A stretch of DNA of 64,000 bases from Pseudomonas asplenii (GCF_001293465.1 NZ_JSYZ01000019.1:182966-246965), one strand, 5' to 3'; counted from the stretch's first letter, positions 52,678-62,050 are shown. Numbers and translations: made by a program. Notes: generated by a model from the sequence alone, not told the origin.

Positions 52678-54888
52678 ATGCTCGAGAGTTTGCAGTCCGC
52701 GTTGCGGTGTTCCACTGAAAAGCCCCTGGTGACCGCGGTCCGGCGGCGCTGGATGGCCGTGGCGGCACTGTCATTGCTGCATCCGGCGCTGGCGTCGGCC
52801 ATGGGATTGGGGGAGATCACCCTGCATTCGGCGCTCAGCCAGCCGCTCAATGCGGAAATCGCCCTGGTCGATCCCGGTGATCTGAGCGAAGGCGAACTGT
52901 CGGTCAGCCTGGCGACACCCGAGGAGTTTTCCCGCGCTGGCGTCGAGCGGCTGTTCTTCCTTAACGACCTGCGCTTCACGCCGGTCCTGCAGGGCAATCG
53001 CAGCTTCATCCGGGTACAGTCGAGCAAGCCGGTCAGCGAGCCCTTCCTGAATTTCCTGATCCAGGTCAACCGGCCCAACGGCCGCCTGCTGCGCGAATAC
53101 ACGGTGCTGCTCGATCCACCGGGCAGCGGGACCTACAGCCCGCCGGCGCGCAACAGTACGGTGGAACAGGCAGCGCCCGTCGCCGATAGGGCGCCGCCGC
53201 CGGCGACCCAGGGCAAGCGCTACACCGTGACCCGGGGCGATAGCCTCTGGAGCATCGCCAGGCGCCTGAACGAGGCGGGCAGCAAGGCCAGTGTCAATGA
53301 GTTGTCCCAGGGCATTCGCGCGCTCAATCCGGGCAGCGAGCGGCTGGCGGTCGGCCAGAGCCTGTTGCTGCCGGATGTTGCCGTGGTCCCGGCCAGCCCA
53401 CCGGCGACGGCCGCGGCGCCTGCGACCGCGTTGACCGAAGCGGCGCAAAACGCCGCGCAGGGTGCTGAACAACTTGCCGCCGCGACCCTGGAAAACCAGC
53501 AACTGCAAAAAACCATCGAGGAGCTGCAGGCGCGCCTGAAGACCCAGGACGAGCAGATCGCCATCGACCAGAAACAGCTGGGTGAGTTGCAGGCCCAGTT
53601 GGCGGAACTCAAGGCCAAGCCGGTGGCTCCCCCGGTTGCACCAGCACCGGTGGTGCCTCCTGTCGCTGCTGCTCCGGTGGTCGCCGAACAGTCCGGCGGC
53701 CTGAATCTGCTGCTCCTGGCCGCCCTGGCCGTGCTGCTCCTGTTGCTGGCGGCCGCCCTGGTGGTGCGTCGTCGGCGCCGTTCGACGCCACTGCCGGTCG
53801 AGCCCGCGCCGCTGCCCCAGGACCCGCCCATGGTCAGTCGTGTGCTACCCGCCAGCGCCGCCGTTGCTCCGGCGGAGCACAACGAGCCGTTGGCCGAGCC
53901 GCTGGCAACGGTGGCACGCCGCGAGACCAGTGAGGTCCCGGATGCCCTGGAAGGCGTGAGCATCTACATCGCCTACGGACGTTTCAAGGAAGCGGCGGGG
54001 ATTCTGCGCGAGGCCATACTCAAGGAGCCGCAGCGCACCGACTTGCGCCTGCGTCTGCTGGATGTGCTGGCCCAGCAGGGGGACAACGACGCCTACACGA
54101 TTGAAGAACAGCATCTGCTCGACACGGGTTTCAGCGAGTCGACCCTGCGCGACCTGCGGGCCAAGCATCCGAAACTGCATGCGGCGCCCGCACCGCAGGC
54201 CGTACCCGCGGCACCGACAGCCGTTCCGGCGGCAACTGCGACGACTCCGACACCGGCTCCGGTCACTGCTCCTGCCGCCGTGGCAGCCGCTGCGACGCTG
54301 GCCGCCCCGGTGCTCGCCGCCGACTGGCTGGAAAAGGAGCCCGAGGCCAAATCCGAGCCTGAGCCCGCGCCACTGGAAGACGAGTTCCAGCTCAACCTCG
54401 ACGACCTGTCGATGGATTCGGACTGGGATCTGGTCAGCCCGTTCGACAACGCCCTGCCGCAGCGGGGCAAGGCCGCCGAGGGGCCGTCGACGCTGTCCGG
54501 CATCGACCCGCAGTTCGCCAGCAACCTCAACGAACTGCCGCATGTGTTCGAGATGCCCGACGAGCAGTTTCTCAGCGATTTCGCCGAGCCGGAACCCGAG
54601 CGGCCGGCGGCAAACGAACTGAGCCTGTCGCTGGACGCAGACACCCTGGACGACGAGTTCCTCGACAGCTTCATGAGCGATGAGCAGCCCCTGGATATCG
54701 AACCGCTGGAAGTGGATTTCGACAGCCTGGAGCGTGAGCAGGCCTCGGCCAGCAAGCTGGAGCAGGCGCAGACCTTCATCAATGTCGGCGACCTGGATCA
54801 TGCCAGCCAACTGTTGCATGAACTGCTCAGGGAAGGGGATGAGCCGTTGAAGCAGACGGCCCGGACCCTCCTGGCCAGTATCCGCTAG
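52678..54888 (+). CDS. FimV/HubP-family LysM protein
   Basis: The 736-residue protein has a signal peptide (ALSLLHPALASA), a periplasmic FimV N-terminal domain (MGLGEITLHSALSQPLNAEI), a LysM domain (YTVTRGDSLWSIARRLNEAG, about 181-200), a coiled coil (LENQQLQKTIEELQARLKTQ), a Pro-rich linker and one membrane helix near 342-362 (LNLLLLAALAVLLLLLAAAL). The cytoplasmic half is acidic with a C-terminal FimV helix (EQAQTFINVGDLDHASQLLH). Such proteins mark the pole and affect type IV pili. It is shorter than main FimV and sits by recQ-marR, so it is probably a paralogue. Confidence 0.85.
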   Translation: MLESLQSALRCSTEKPLVTAVRRRWMAVAALSLLHPALASAMGLGEITLHSALSQPLNAEIALVDPGDLSEGELSVSLATPEEFSRAGVERLFFLNDLRFTPVLQGNRSFIRVQSSKPVSEPFLNFLIQVNRPNGRLLREYTVLLDPPGSGTYSPPARNSTVEQAAPVADRAPPPATQGKRYTVTRGDSLWSIARRLNEAGSKASVNELSQGIRALNPGSERLAVGQSLLLPDVAVVPASPPATAAAPATALTEAAQNAAQGAEQLAAATLENQQLQKTIEELQARLKTQDEQIAIDQKQLGELQAQLAELKAKPVAPPVAPAPVVPPVAAAPVVAEQSGGLNLLLLAALAVLLLLLAAALVVRRRRRSTPLPVEPAPLPQDPPMVSRVLPASAAVAPAEHNEPLAEPLATVARRETSEVPDALEGVSIYIAYGRFKEAAGILREAILKEPQRTDLRLRLLDVLAQQGDNDAYTIEEQHLLDTGFSESTLRDLRAKHPKLHAAPAPQAVPAAPTAVPAATATTPTPAPVTAPAAVAAAATLAAPVLAADWLEKEPEAKSEPEPAPLEDEFQLNLDDLSMDSDWDLVSPFDNALPQRGKAAEGPSTLSGIDPQFASNLNELPHVFEMPDEQFLSDFAEPEPERPAANELSLSLDADTLDDEFLDSFMSDEQPLDIEPLEVDFDSLEREQASASKLEQAQTFINVGDLDHASQLLHELLREGDEPLKQTARTLLASIR

Positions 54889-54897
54889 GAGCGCATC

Positions 54898-55182
54898 ATG
54901 AGTGCAGGCAAACCGGAAATCGTCATCACCTATTGCACCCAGTGCCAGTGGCTGCTGCGGGCCGCCTGGCTGGCCCAGGAGTTGCTGAGCACTTTCTGCG
55001 ACGACCTGGGCAAGGTGTCCCTGGAGCCGGGGACCGGCGGTGTGTTTCGCATCACCTGCGATGCCGTGCAGATCTGGGAGCGCAAGGCCGATGGCGGTTT
55101 TCCCGAGGCCAAGGTGCTCAAGCAACGGGTGCGCGACCAGATCGACCCGGAGCGCGACCTGGGCCATAACGACGCTCGCTGA
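54898..55182 (+). CDS. SelT/SelW/SelH-family (Rdx) redox-fold protein
   Basis: The 94-residue protein has a thioredoxin-like fold with the CTQC motif (Cys13, Cys16) in IVITYCTQCQWLLRAAWLAQ, and EPGTGGVFRITCDAVQIWER. Family members with Sec in place of the second Cys are selenoproteins; here it is Cys. Probable thiol redox role. It starts 9 bp after the FimV-like gene. Confidence 0.88.
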   Translation: MSAGKPEIVITYCTQCQWLLRAAWLAQELLSTFCDDLGKVSLEPGTGGVFRITCDAVQIWERKADGGFPEAKVLKQRVRDQIDPERDLGHNDAR

Positions 55183-55238
55183 GAGGCGCTGACGTCATTG
55201 CCACCTGTTGACTGACAACGACGTCATGCCGGCCGGAC

Positions 55239-55535
55239 TCACTCGGAACGGCTGAGCTTGGCCTTGATGAAGCCCGCCACCAGGCTCAGTATCGCGCCGC
55301 CGACCCCGCCGCTGGCGATACCGCTGGCAATCGAACTCAGGTCGAGGTTGCCGACGTCTCCACCGAAACTGCCGTTGGTGATGACTGACAGCACCTGGCT
55401 GAGCACCACGCCACCAATGCCGCCCGCCAGTGAATTGAACCAGGGGCCGAGACTGTACTTGTCGGTGGCGGCGCCGGCGATATTGCCACCCACCGCACCG
55501 CTGACCAGCTGAATCAGGAGACTGATGAATTCCAT
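55239..55535 (-). CDS. Small glycine-rich membrane protein of unknown function
   Basis: The 98-residue protein has hydrophobic, Gly/Ala-rich segments (FISLLIQLVSGAVGGNIAGA, SLAGGIGGVVLSQVLSVITN and IASGGVGGAILSLVAGFIKA) and a charged C-terminus. Repeated small-residue patterns suggest tightly packed helices. ATG 55535 is chosen; ATG 55550 would add five residues. It is convergent with the SelW-like gene. No family is recognised. Confidence 0.65.
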   Translation of the reverse strand: MEFISLLIQLVSGAVGGNIAGAATDKYSLGPWFNSLAGGIGGVVLSQVLSVITNGSFGGDVGNLDLSSIASGIASGGVGGAILSLVAGFIKAKLSRSE

Positions 55536-55680
55536 GGATGAACCCTCCACAGTGTGAGTTGGAGGGCAACTGGCATCGAGCTACTGCTGGATCACTGCCG
55601 CCGTCGCCGAGCAGCCCTGTTATCCGGGTAACGACGGCTGACTGTTGCGGATGCTGCAAGTATAGGACAGTCGCGGAAAA

Positions 55681-56571
55681 TCACGGCGCGGCGGCAACTT
55701 CCAGGTTTTTTTGGCGTGGCGCGCCGCTCAGCAGGCTCGACAGCACGATCGCGACGATGATCAGTACACCGCCAAGCAGCATGCGCGGGCTCGGGTTTTC
55801 GCCGAACAGCCACCACGCGGCGGCGATCCCGTACACCGGTTCCAGGGCGAAGACCACCGCGGCGGTGCGTGCCTTGATCACCGCCAGGCTGGCGACGAAC
55901 AGGCTGTGGGCGACGGCGGTACAGAACACGCCGAGCAGGCCGAGCCACAGCCAGTCCAGCGCGCGGACCCCGGTGAGGTGAGGCGCCGCCCAGGGCAGCA
56001 GGCAGAAGGCGACCACCAGGTTCTGGCACAGCGCCGCCTGGACCGCGCTGACGCGCCCGGAGCCGGCCCGATTGTTCAGCGACAGCAGCGAGAACAGCAG
56101 CCCGGACAGCACGGCCCAGAGTAACCCGCTGGTGGCCTGGCTGGCGAGGTCGAACTCGGGGGTGATCAGCACCAGGCCGATGCTGACCAGCAGCACCAGG
56201 AGTATCTCGTTCAGGCGGATGCGCTCGCGGAAAATCACCCCTTCGAGAATCACGGTGAACGCCGGGAAACTGGCAAAGCCCAGGGTGGCGACGGCGACGC
56301 CGGCGACCTTCACCGCGAGGAAGAAACTGATCCAGTGTCCGGCCAGCAGCAGGCCGCTGACCAGCAGTCGGCCCCAGTCCCGCCCCGGCAGGCGCTGCCA
56401 GCCGTTGTTGCGGGCGAGGCTGGCGAACACCGCGAGGGCGAGCACGGCGAAGCCGGCGCGGCCAAAGACGATGAGGGTAGCGGAGGTGGTGGCGAGTTTG
56501 CCGAACACACCGGTCAGGCCGAACATCAGTGCGCCGATATGCAGGGCGCCGAGGGCGGAGCGGGGAGTCAT
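55681..56571 (-). CDS. DMT-superfamily (EamA) transporter
   Basis: The 296-residue protein has ten helices in two EamA repeats, opening ALGALHIGALMFGLTGVFGK; the second repeat begins near TSGLLWAVLSGLLFSLLSLN. An AraC-type gene 78 bp upstream on the same strand probably regulates it. Substrate unknown. Confidence 0.87.
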   Translation of the reverse strand: MTPRSALGALHIGALMFGLTGVFGKLATTSATLIVFGRAGFAVLALAVFASLARNNGWQRLPGRDWGRLLVSGLLLAGHWISFFLAVKVAGVAVATLGFASFPAFTVILEGVIFRERIRLNEILLVLLVSIGLVLITPEFDLASQATSGLLWAVLSGLLFSLLSLNNRAGSGRVSAVQAALCQNLVVAFCLLPWAAPHLTGVRALDWLWLGLLGVFCTAVAHSLFVASLAVIKARTAAVVFALEPVYGIAAAWWLFGENPSPRMLLGGVLIIVAIVLSSLLSGAPRQKNLEVAAAP

Positions 56572-56649
56572 GGCGATCCTTGAGAACGTTTGGGCACGGG
56601 CTGGCAGTCTAGGGCGCGGGGTATGGCGCCGTCTGTCGCGGGACTCGCG

Positions 56650-57405
56650 TCAGTTGTCGCCAGACTCGCGGCGCAAGGCTGTCGGCGAAGCGCCGAACTC
56701 GCGCAGGATGGCGGCGCAGAAGGCGCTCTGCGAGCTGTAGCCGACACGCGCGGCGATCTCGCCGACCGGCAGCGCGGACTCGCGCAACAGGCCGAGGGCG
56801 AGCCGTAGCCGCCGGGTGCGGATGTAATCCATCGGTGTCTGCCCGCACTCGGCCATGAACCGTGCATGCAACCGGGCGTTGGACAAGCCGGCGATGCGCG
56901 CCAGGTCGGCGACCTCCAGCGGGCGGGCGGCGTAGCGATCGATATGCGCGTCGAGGGCCGCCAGAGGCAGGCGCTTTTCGGCGATCACCACAGCCGGAGC
57001 GTTCAGGCTGGCCAACAGCAGCACCGCGCCCTGGCGGGCGATCAGCGGATCCTGCACCGGGCTGTTCGCCAGCCAGTCGACCAGGCGGCCCTGGCTGGCA
57101 TTGAGCGCCAGCGAACCGGCCCGGTCGATCAGCCGTCGGCTGGCGTCGGCGTGTTCCCCCAGCGATTGCACCAGCCAGTGCTCGTCCGGCACGTCGAGTA
57201 CAAGGCAGCGGCTGCCGTCCGGGCTGCCGCAGGTGTGATGGGCATCGTAGGGGACCACCGCGACGCTCTGCTGCACCACCCGGCTGCCGCGGCCCTCGAT
57301 CTCGAAATCGAGCCGGCCGGACAGGCCGAACACCAGCTGGGCATGGGCGTGGCTGTGGACGATCAGTTCTTCGCTGTATTGGCGCAGGGTCAGGAACGGG
57401 CCCAT
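56650..57405 (-). CDS. AraC-family regulator with cupin-like N-terminus
   Basis: The 251-residue protein has a cupin-type sensor domain (LIVHSHAHAQLVFGLSGRLD, QQSVAVVPYDAHHTCGSPDG) and a C-terminal AraC double helix-turn-helix (DLARIAGLSNARLHARFMAE; VGEIAARVGYSSQSAFCAAI). It precedes the DMT transporter on the same strand, so it probably controls that carrier. It is divergent from the metallophosphoesterase; the PHO box between them points towards the latter. Confidence 0.88.
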   Translation of the reverse strand: MGPFLTLRQYSEELIVHSHAHAQLVFGLSGRLDFEIEGRGSRVVQQSVAVVPYDAHHTCGSPDGSRCLVLDVPDEHWLVQSLGEHADASRRLIDRAGSLALNASQGRLVDWLANSPVQDPLIARQGAVLLLASLNAPAVVIAEKRLPLAALDAHIDRYAARPLEVADLARIAGLSNARLHARFMAECGQTPMDYIRTRRLRLALGLLRESALPVGEIAARVGYSSQSAFCAAILREFGASPTALRRESGDN

Positions 57406-57457
57406 GGCGGTCTCCTCGGCAGAGGTTCAGTCTACACCGGTTGGGCCGGTTCGGCGG

Positions 57458-57486
57458 CTGTCACAAGACTGTCGTTTGCCTGTCAT
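57458..57486 (+). promoter_or_regulatory. PHO box (three PhoB half-sites)
   Basis: CTGTCAC-AAGA, CTGTCGT-TTGC and CTGTCAT start at 57458, 57469 and 57480, exactly 11 bp apart. Two match the PhoB half-site CTGTCAT at six or seven of seven bases. The box lies 50 bp before the metallophosphoesterase start and reads in its direction. Confidence 0.85.
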
Positions 57487-57536
57487 GGTCAGTTCACTGC
57501 CCCGGTGCAAGCTCAGGAAAAATCCGGAGAATGCCC

Positions 57537-58358
57537 ATGACCCGTGCGGAGCTCGCCAAACCCAGTCGCAAGCAGCGTGTGCGAACGCTGTGGATTTCCG
57601 ATGTGCATCTCGGCACCCGGGATTGCCAGGCCGAGCATCTGTCGCAGTTTCTCAAGGGCTATCATGCCGACCGTATCTACCTGGTCGGCGATATCATCGA
57701 CGGCTGGAAGATGCGGGGCGGCATGTACTGGCCCCAGGCGCACACCAACGTCATCCGCCGCCTGCTGACCATGAGCAAGCGCGGCACCGAGGTGGTCTAC
57801 GTCACCGGCAACCATGACGAATTCCTGCGTCGCTACTCGAAGCTGATCCTCGGCAATATCCAGCTGGTGGACGAAGCCGTGCACGTGACCGCCGATGGCC
57901 GCAGGCTGCTGGTGATCCACGGCGACCAGTTCGATGTGATCACCCGTTACCACCGCTGGCTGGCGTTTCTCGGCGATTCGGCCTACGAGTTCACCCTGAC
58001 CCTCAACCGCTGGCTGAACCATTGGCGGGCGCGCTACGGCTATGGCTACTGGTCGCTGTCGGCCTACCTGAAGCACAAGGTCAAGACCGCGGTGAATTTC
58101 ATCAGCGACTTCGAGGAAGCCATCACCCACGAATGCGTGAAGCGTGGGCTCGATGGCGTGATCTGCGGCCATATCCACCATGCCGAAATCCGCCAGGTCG
58201 GCGACGTGGAGTACCTGAACTGCGGTGACTGGGTCGAATCCTGCACGGCACTGATCGAGCACTGGGACGGTACCATCGAGCTGTATCGGCTGGCCGATGC
58301 CCAGGCGAAAGAGGCCCAGCTCAGGCTGGACCTGCAGAAGGTCACTCAGCCTGGCTGA
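57537..58358 (+). CDS. Metallophosphoesterase of COG2908 (PlcP-like; LpxH superfamily)
   Basis: The 273-residue enzyme has the calcineurin-type metal motifs DVHLGTRD, GDIIDGW, GNHDEF, HGDQFD and GHIHHAEI. Annotation pipelines call this family UDP-2,3-diacylglucosamine diphosphatase (LpxH). The central YWSLSAYLKHKVKTAVNFIS and late YLNCGDWVESCTALIEH resemble, from memory, the PlcP phospholipases C of rhizobia and marine bacteria, which break down phospholipids under phosphate starvation. A PHO box upstream supports that reading. Start ATG 57537 has GGAGA at ideal spacing; ATG 57531 sits too close to it. Confidence 0.85.
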   Translation: MTRAELAKPSRKQRVRTLWISDVHLGTRDCQAEHLSQFLKGYHADRIYLVGDIIDGWKMRGGMYWPQAHTNVIRRLLTMSKRGTEVVYVTGNHDEFLRRYSKLILGNIQLVDEAVHVTADGRRLLVIHGDQFDVITRYHRWLAFLGDSAYEFTLTLNRWLNHWRARYGYGYWSLSAYLKHKVKTAVNFISDFEEAITHECVKRGLDGVICGHIHHAEIRQVGDVEYLNCGDWVESCTALIEHWDGTIELYRLADAQAKEAQLRLDLQKVTQPG

Positions 58359-58379
58359 GCCCCCGACACCCTTTTTTCC

Positions 58380-58691
58380 CTAGAAAGGGACGCGCCCGAG
58401 CAACATGTCTCGGTACATGACGAAATCGCCCAGCAGGCTGTAGAAAGGATGCTGAAAGGTTGCCGGGCGATTCTTCTCGAAGAAAAAGTGCCCGACCCAG
58501 GCGAACCCGTAGCCGGCCAGTGGCAGCAGGGGCAGGAGTGCCCAGGCACCGCGACCGATGATCAGCGCGAGAATGAAGATCACCAGGGTGGTCCCGACGA
58601 AATGCAGGCGGCGACAGGTGCTGTCGGCGTGCTCGTTCAGGTAGTACGGGTAAAACTCACTAAAGCTGTTGAATTTCCTGGCGTTTTCCAT
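58380..58691 (-). CDS. DUF962 / Mpo1-like membrane protein
   Basis: The 103-residue protein has the family marks FYPYYLNEHADSTCRRLHFV, two hydrophobic helices (LVIFILALIIGRGAWALLPL) and YGFAWVGHFFFEKNRPATFQ. Yeast Mpo1 of this family is an iron-dependent dioxygenase acting on 2-hydroxy fatty acids. The His in NEH, LHFVG and GHFFFEKN are kept. Role in Pseudomonas unknown. It is convergent with the metallophosphoesterase gene. Confidence 0.83.
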   Translation of the reverse strand: MENARKFNSFSEFYPYYLNEHADSTCRRLHFVGTTLVIFILALIIGRGAWALLPLLPLAGYGFAWVGHFFFEKNRPATFQHPFYSLLGDFVMYRDMLLGRVPF

Positions 58692-58853
58692 TGAGTACTC
58701 TCCGTACTTCTTATTGGCGGCGTTGGGTCGCTCCTTGGGGAGCCTGTTTCAGTCTAGATTTGTGTGGCGGTGACGACCAGTGACAATAGGCGCCACTTTA
58801 GTATCCTTGGGCCATCAGTCGTTGTATGCGGCACACCATGTAAAGAACAGGCC

Positions 58854-59915
58854 ATGAGCGAGAGAACCACTTCTGCAAGCTGGGCGATGGGGATTGTCAA
58901 GGCGTTGGAAATGGACGGTCTGGATTGCCGGGCCCTCTTCCAGCAGTTGGGGCTCGATTACGCCGCACTGGAGGACCCCGATGCACGTTTCCCCCAGGAC
59001 TCGATGACGCGCCTCTGGCAGCGTGCGGTGGCGCTTTCCGGCAACCCGGCGATCGGCCTGAACATGGGCAAGGTGGTACGTCCGGCGTCCTTCCATGTCG
59101 CCGGCTATGCGTTGATGTCCAGCCGGACCCTGGCCGAAGGATTCATGCGCCTGGTGCGCTACCAGCGGATCATCGCCGAGAGTGCGGACCTGAGTTTTCG
59201 CCTGCTGCCTGAAGGTTATGCGCTGATCCTGACCGTCCACGGTGATCATCTGCCGCCAACCCGGCAGAGTGCCGAGGCCTCACTGGCCTGTGCGCTGTCG
59301 TTATGCAGTTGGCTGACCGGGCGAGCCCTGCAGCCGCGCAAGGTGCTGCTGCAGGGCTCGCAACCGGAGGATATCAACCCCTACCGCCAGGCGTTCCACG
59401 CGCCGCTGGTGTTCGATGCGCCCTATGATGCGCTGATTTTCGAGAAGGCCGACATGGAAGCGCCGTTACCGACGGCCAATGAGGCCATGGCCCAGTTGCA
59501 CGATCGCTTCGCCGGTGAGTACCTGGCCCGTTTTTCCGAGAGCCGGGTGACCCACAAGGCACGGCAGGTGCTGTGCCGGTTGCTGCCCCAGGGCGAGCCC
59601 AAGCGCGAGATCGTCGCGCAGACCCTGCACCTGTCCCAGCGTACCCTGCAGCGGCGCCTGCAGGAGGAGGGCACGAGTTTCCAGACGCTGCTCGACGACA
59701 CCCGCCGCGAGTTGGCCGAGCAGTACCTGGCGCAGCCGCGCATGACCCTGCTGGAGATCGCCTACCTGCTCGGCTTTGCCGACCCGAGCAATTTCTTCCG
59801 CGCCTTCCGTCGCTGGTTCGAGGTGACGCCCGGCGAGTACCGGGCGCGGCTGCAGGGCACGGTGGTGCCGATCAGTGACGCCAGAACGCCGGAATACACA
59901 GCACGAACACTGTGA
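58854..59915 (+). CDS. AraC-family regulator (Arabinose_bd N-terminal type)
   Basis: The 353-residue protein has the ArgR/OruR-type N-terminal domain (LDYAALEDPDARFPQDSMTR, RPASFHVAGYALMSSRTLAE) and a C-terminal AraC domain (VAQTLHLSQRTLQRRLQEEG; LLEIAYLLGFADPSNFFRAF). Such regulators respond to small metabolites and often control catabolic genes. No obvious target lies next to it. Its 3' end overlaps trkH tail-to-tail by 44 bp. ATG 58854 fits the family start. Confidence 0.87.
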   Translation: MSERTTSASWAMGIVKALEMDGLDCRALFQQLGLDYAALEDPDARFPQDSMTRLWQRAVALSGNPAIGLNMGKVVRPASFHVAGYALMSSRTLAEGFMRLVRYQRIIAESADLSFRLLPEGYALILTVHGDHLPPTRQSAEASLACALSLCSWLTGRALQPRKVLLQGSQPEDINPYRQAFHAPLVFDAPYDALIFEKADMEAPLPTANEAMAQLHDRFAGEYLARFSESRVTHKARQVLCRLLPQGEPKREIVAQTLHLSQRTLQRRLQEEGTSFQTLLDDTRRELAEQYLAQPRMTLLEIAYLLGFADPSNFFRAFRRWFEVTPGEYRARLQGTVVPISDARTPEYTARTL

Positions 59916-61326
59916 TGATTTCCAGGCGCCCCAGCAGCATGCCCACCGAGAGGATCCACTTGGCGCCATCCGGCAGGCTGGAGAAGTTGCCTGACGGGCC
60001 GATCACCTCGCCCAGGCCCGGGCCGACCCCGGACACGGTACTGGCGGCACCGGTCAGTGCGGTCATCCAGTCCAGGCCGATCAGCGACAGGGCCAGGGCA
60101 ATGGCGCAGATGGTGATGGCGAAGAAGAAGGAAAAGGTCAGGATCGAGCGGACGATTTCCTCGTCGAGCCGGTGACCGTTGTACTTCTGCTTGATCACCG
60201 CCCGCGGGTGGATCAACTGGTTGAGGTTGGCCTTGAGCAGGATATAGGCGACCTGGAACCGGAAGATCTTGATCCCGCCTGCCGTCGACCCCGAGCAGCC
60301 GCCGATGAAACCCAGGTAGAAGAACAGCATCAGCGAGAAATTGCCCCACAGGCTGTAGTCGCCCAGGGCGAAGCCGGTGGTGGTGACCACCGAGGTCACG
60401 TTCAGCGCCACGTGGCGCAGGGCGTCGAGCCAGTGCAGGTCGGTGGTCCACCAGTACCAGGTGCCGAGGACCAGCCAGGTGACCAGCAGCAGCCCCAGCA
60501 AACCCTGGACCTGCTGATCCTTGATCAGGGCCTTGCGGTGCCCGCGCAGGGTCGCGACATAGAGGGTGAACGGCAGGCTGCCGAGAATCATCACCACCAC
60601 TGCGACCCAGTGCACCGCCGGCTGGTGCCATTTGGCCAGGGATTGATCGGAGGTCGAGAAGCCCCCCGTGGAAATCGCCGACATCGAATGGTTGATCGCA
60701 TCGAACAGGCTCATGCCGGCCCACCAGAAGGCCAGGGTGCCGAGGATGGTGATGCCGACATAGGCGGTGACGATCAGCCGGGCCACCATGTGCGAGCGCG
60801 GCATGACCTTCTGCGAGCGGTCCGAGGACTCGGTCTGGAACAGACGCATGCCGCCGATGCGCAGCAGCGGCAGGATCGCCACCGCCATGCCGATGAAGCC
60901 GATGCCGCCCAGCCAGTGCAGCAGCGAGCGCCAGATCAGGATGCCGGGGGACATGTCGTCCAGGCCGCTGAGCACCGTCGAGCCGGTGGCGGTGATGCCC
61001 GACATGCTTTCGAAGAAGGCGTCGGCATAGCTGGTGTGCAGGGTCAGCAGGAACGGCAGGGCGGCAAAGACGCACACCACCACCCAGCTCGACACCGTGA
61101 GCAGGTACATGTCCCGGGGACGCAGGTGCACCTGTTCCGGGCGCCCGGGGATCACCAGGGCCAGGCCGGCCACGAAGGTGAGGGTGCTGGCCCAGAGGAA
61201 CGAGGGCAGGTCGCCGGTGCGGTCGAAAATCACCAGGGTCAGCATGGGCACGACCATGCTGATGGCGAGGGTGATCAGGAATATGCCGATGATGAAACCG
61301 ATGATGCGCAGGGTCGGCAACGCCAT
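59872..61326 (-). CDS. trkH: Trk-type potassium transport membrane subunit
   Basis: The 484-residue protein has the TrkH/KtrB layout of repeated M1-P-M2 units. Selectivity-loop glycines appear in SGITATGSTVLSGLDDMSPG, STGGFSTSDQSLAKWH, TTTGFALGDYSLWG and STVSGVGPGLGEVIG. SLLHWLGGIGFIGMAVAILP is typical TrkH. It works with peripheral TrkA in K+ uptake; trkA is not in this window. Confidence 0.93.
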   Translation of the reverse strand: MALPTLRIIGFIIGIFLITLAISMVVPMLTLVIFDRTGDLPSFLWASTLTFVAGLALVIPGRPEQVHLRPRDMYLLTVSSWVVVCVFAALPFLLTLHTSYADAFFESMSGITATGSTVLSGLDDMSPGILIWRSLLHWLGGIGFIGMAVAILPLLRIGGMRLFQTESSDRSQKVMPRSHMVARLIVTAYVGITILGTLAFWWAGMSLFDAINHSMSAISTGGFSTSDQSLAKWHQPAVHWVAVVVMILGSLPFTLYVATLRGHRKALIKDQQVQGLLGLLLVTWLVLGTWYWWTTDLHWLDALRHVALNVTSVVTTTGFALGDYSLWGNFSLMLFFYLGFIGGCSGSTAGGIKIFRFQVAYILLKANLNQLIHPRAVIKQKYNGHRLDEEIVRSILTFSFFFAITICAIALALSLIGLDWMTALTGAASTVSGVGPGLGEVIGPSGNFSSLPDGAKWILSVGMLLGRLEIITVFVLCIPAFWRH

Positions 61327-61445
61327 GAAATGAGCTCTGGGCAGGGAAAGGCGGTCATTCTACCTGCGGACCTGTCCATGTAAACCGCCAGGGCCTGGGC
61401 AGATATGGCTAGAATAGCCGCACATTTTTCCTCAGGAGGTAGCCC

Positions 61446-62006
61446 ATGGAGGCTCTCGACAATTTGCTCAACCGTGTTTCCGCACCGCGCCTGCTCGACC
61501 CGGCACCGACGGCGGCCCAGCGCGAAGTGCTGTTCCAGGCGGCCATGCGGGCGCCGGACCACGGCCAATTGCAGCCGTGGCGCTTCCTGACCGTGGAGGG
61601 CGCGGCACGTGAGCAGTTGGGCCAACTGCTGGCCGAAGCCGTGCAGGAAAAGGGGGGCGAGGTGACCCAGGCGGCGCTGGACAAGGCCCACGCGATGCCC
61701 CTGCGGGCACCGTTGGTGGTGGTCGTGGTGGCGCGCCTGCAGGAGCACTTCAAGGTACCGAAGTCCGAGCAACTGCTGGCTGCCGGCTGCGCGGCGCACG
61801 GCATCCTGCTGGCGGCGCACGCCCAGGGGATCGGCGCGGTCTGGCGCACCGGCGAGCTGTCCTACTCGCGGCATGTGGCCAAGGGCCTGGGCTTGAGCGA
61901 TGACGAGGAAGTGATCGCGTTCCTCTACCTCGGCACGCCACAGAACGAACTGCGGGCCGCGCCCAAGGTCGACCTGACGCAATTCGTCAGCGCCTGGTCG
62001 GCCTGA
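61446..62006 (+). CDS. Nitroreductase, YdjA type
   Basis: The 186-residue FMN enzyme shows NRVSAPRLLDPAPTAAQREV, MRAPDHGQLQPWRFLTVEG and the late AAHGILLAAHAQGIGAVWRT. These match the minimal YdjA nitroreductases, which reduce nitro compounds or unknown enones with NAD(P)H. ATG 61446 has AGGAGG upstream. It is divergent from trkH. Confidence 0.9.
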   Translation: MEALDNLLNRVSAPRLLDPAPTAAQREVLFQAAMRAPDHGQLQPWRFLTVEGAAREQLGQLLAEAVQEKGGEVTQAALDKAHAMPLRAPLVVVVVARLQEHFKVPKSEQLLAAGCAAHGILLAAHAQGIGAVWRTGELSYSRHVAKGLGLSDDEEVIAFLYLGTPQNELRAAPKVDLTQFVSAWSA

Positions 62007-62024
62007 GGCCTTCAGGCTCTTTCG

Positions 62025-62050
62025 CTGCAGGAGCCGGGCTTGCCCGCGAA
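62025..62050. repeat. Single REP copy
   Basis: CTGCAGGAGCCGGGCTTGCC then CGCGAA lies between the convergent nitroreductase and sensor kinase genes. No partner copy is seen. Confidence 0.8.

Noticed and set aside
53845..55167. 440-codon open frame on the - strand
   Set aside because: Antisense to the FimV-like and SelW-like genes, with shadow composition.
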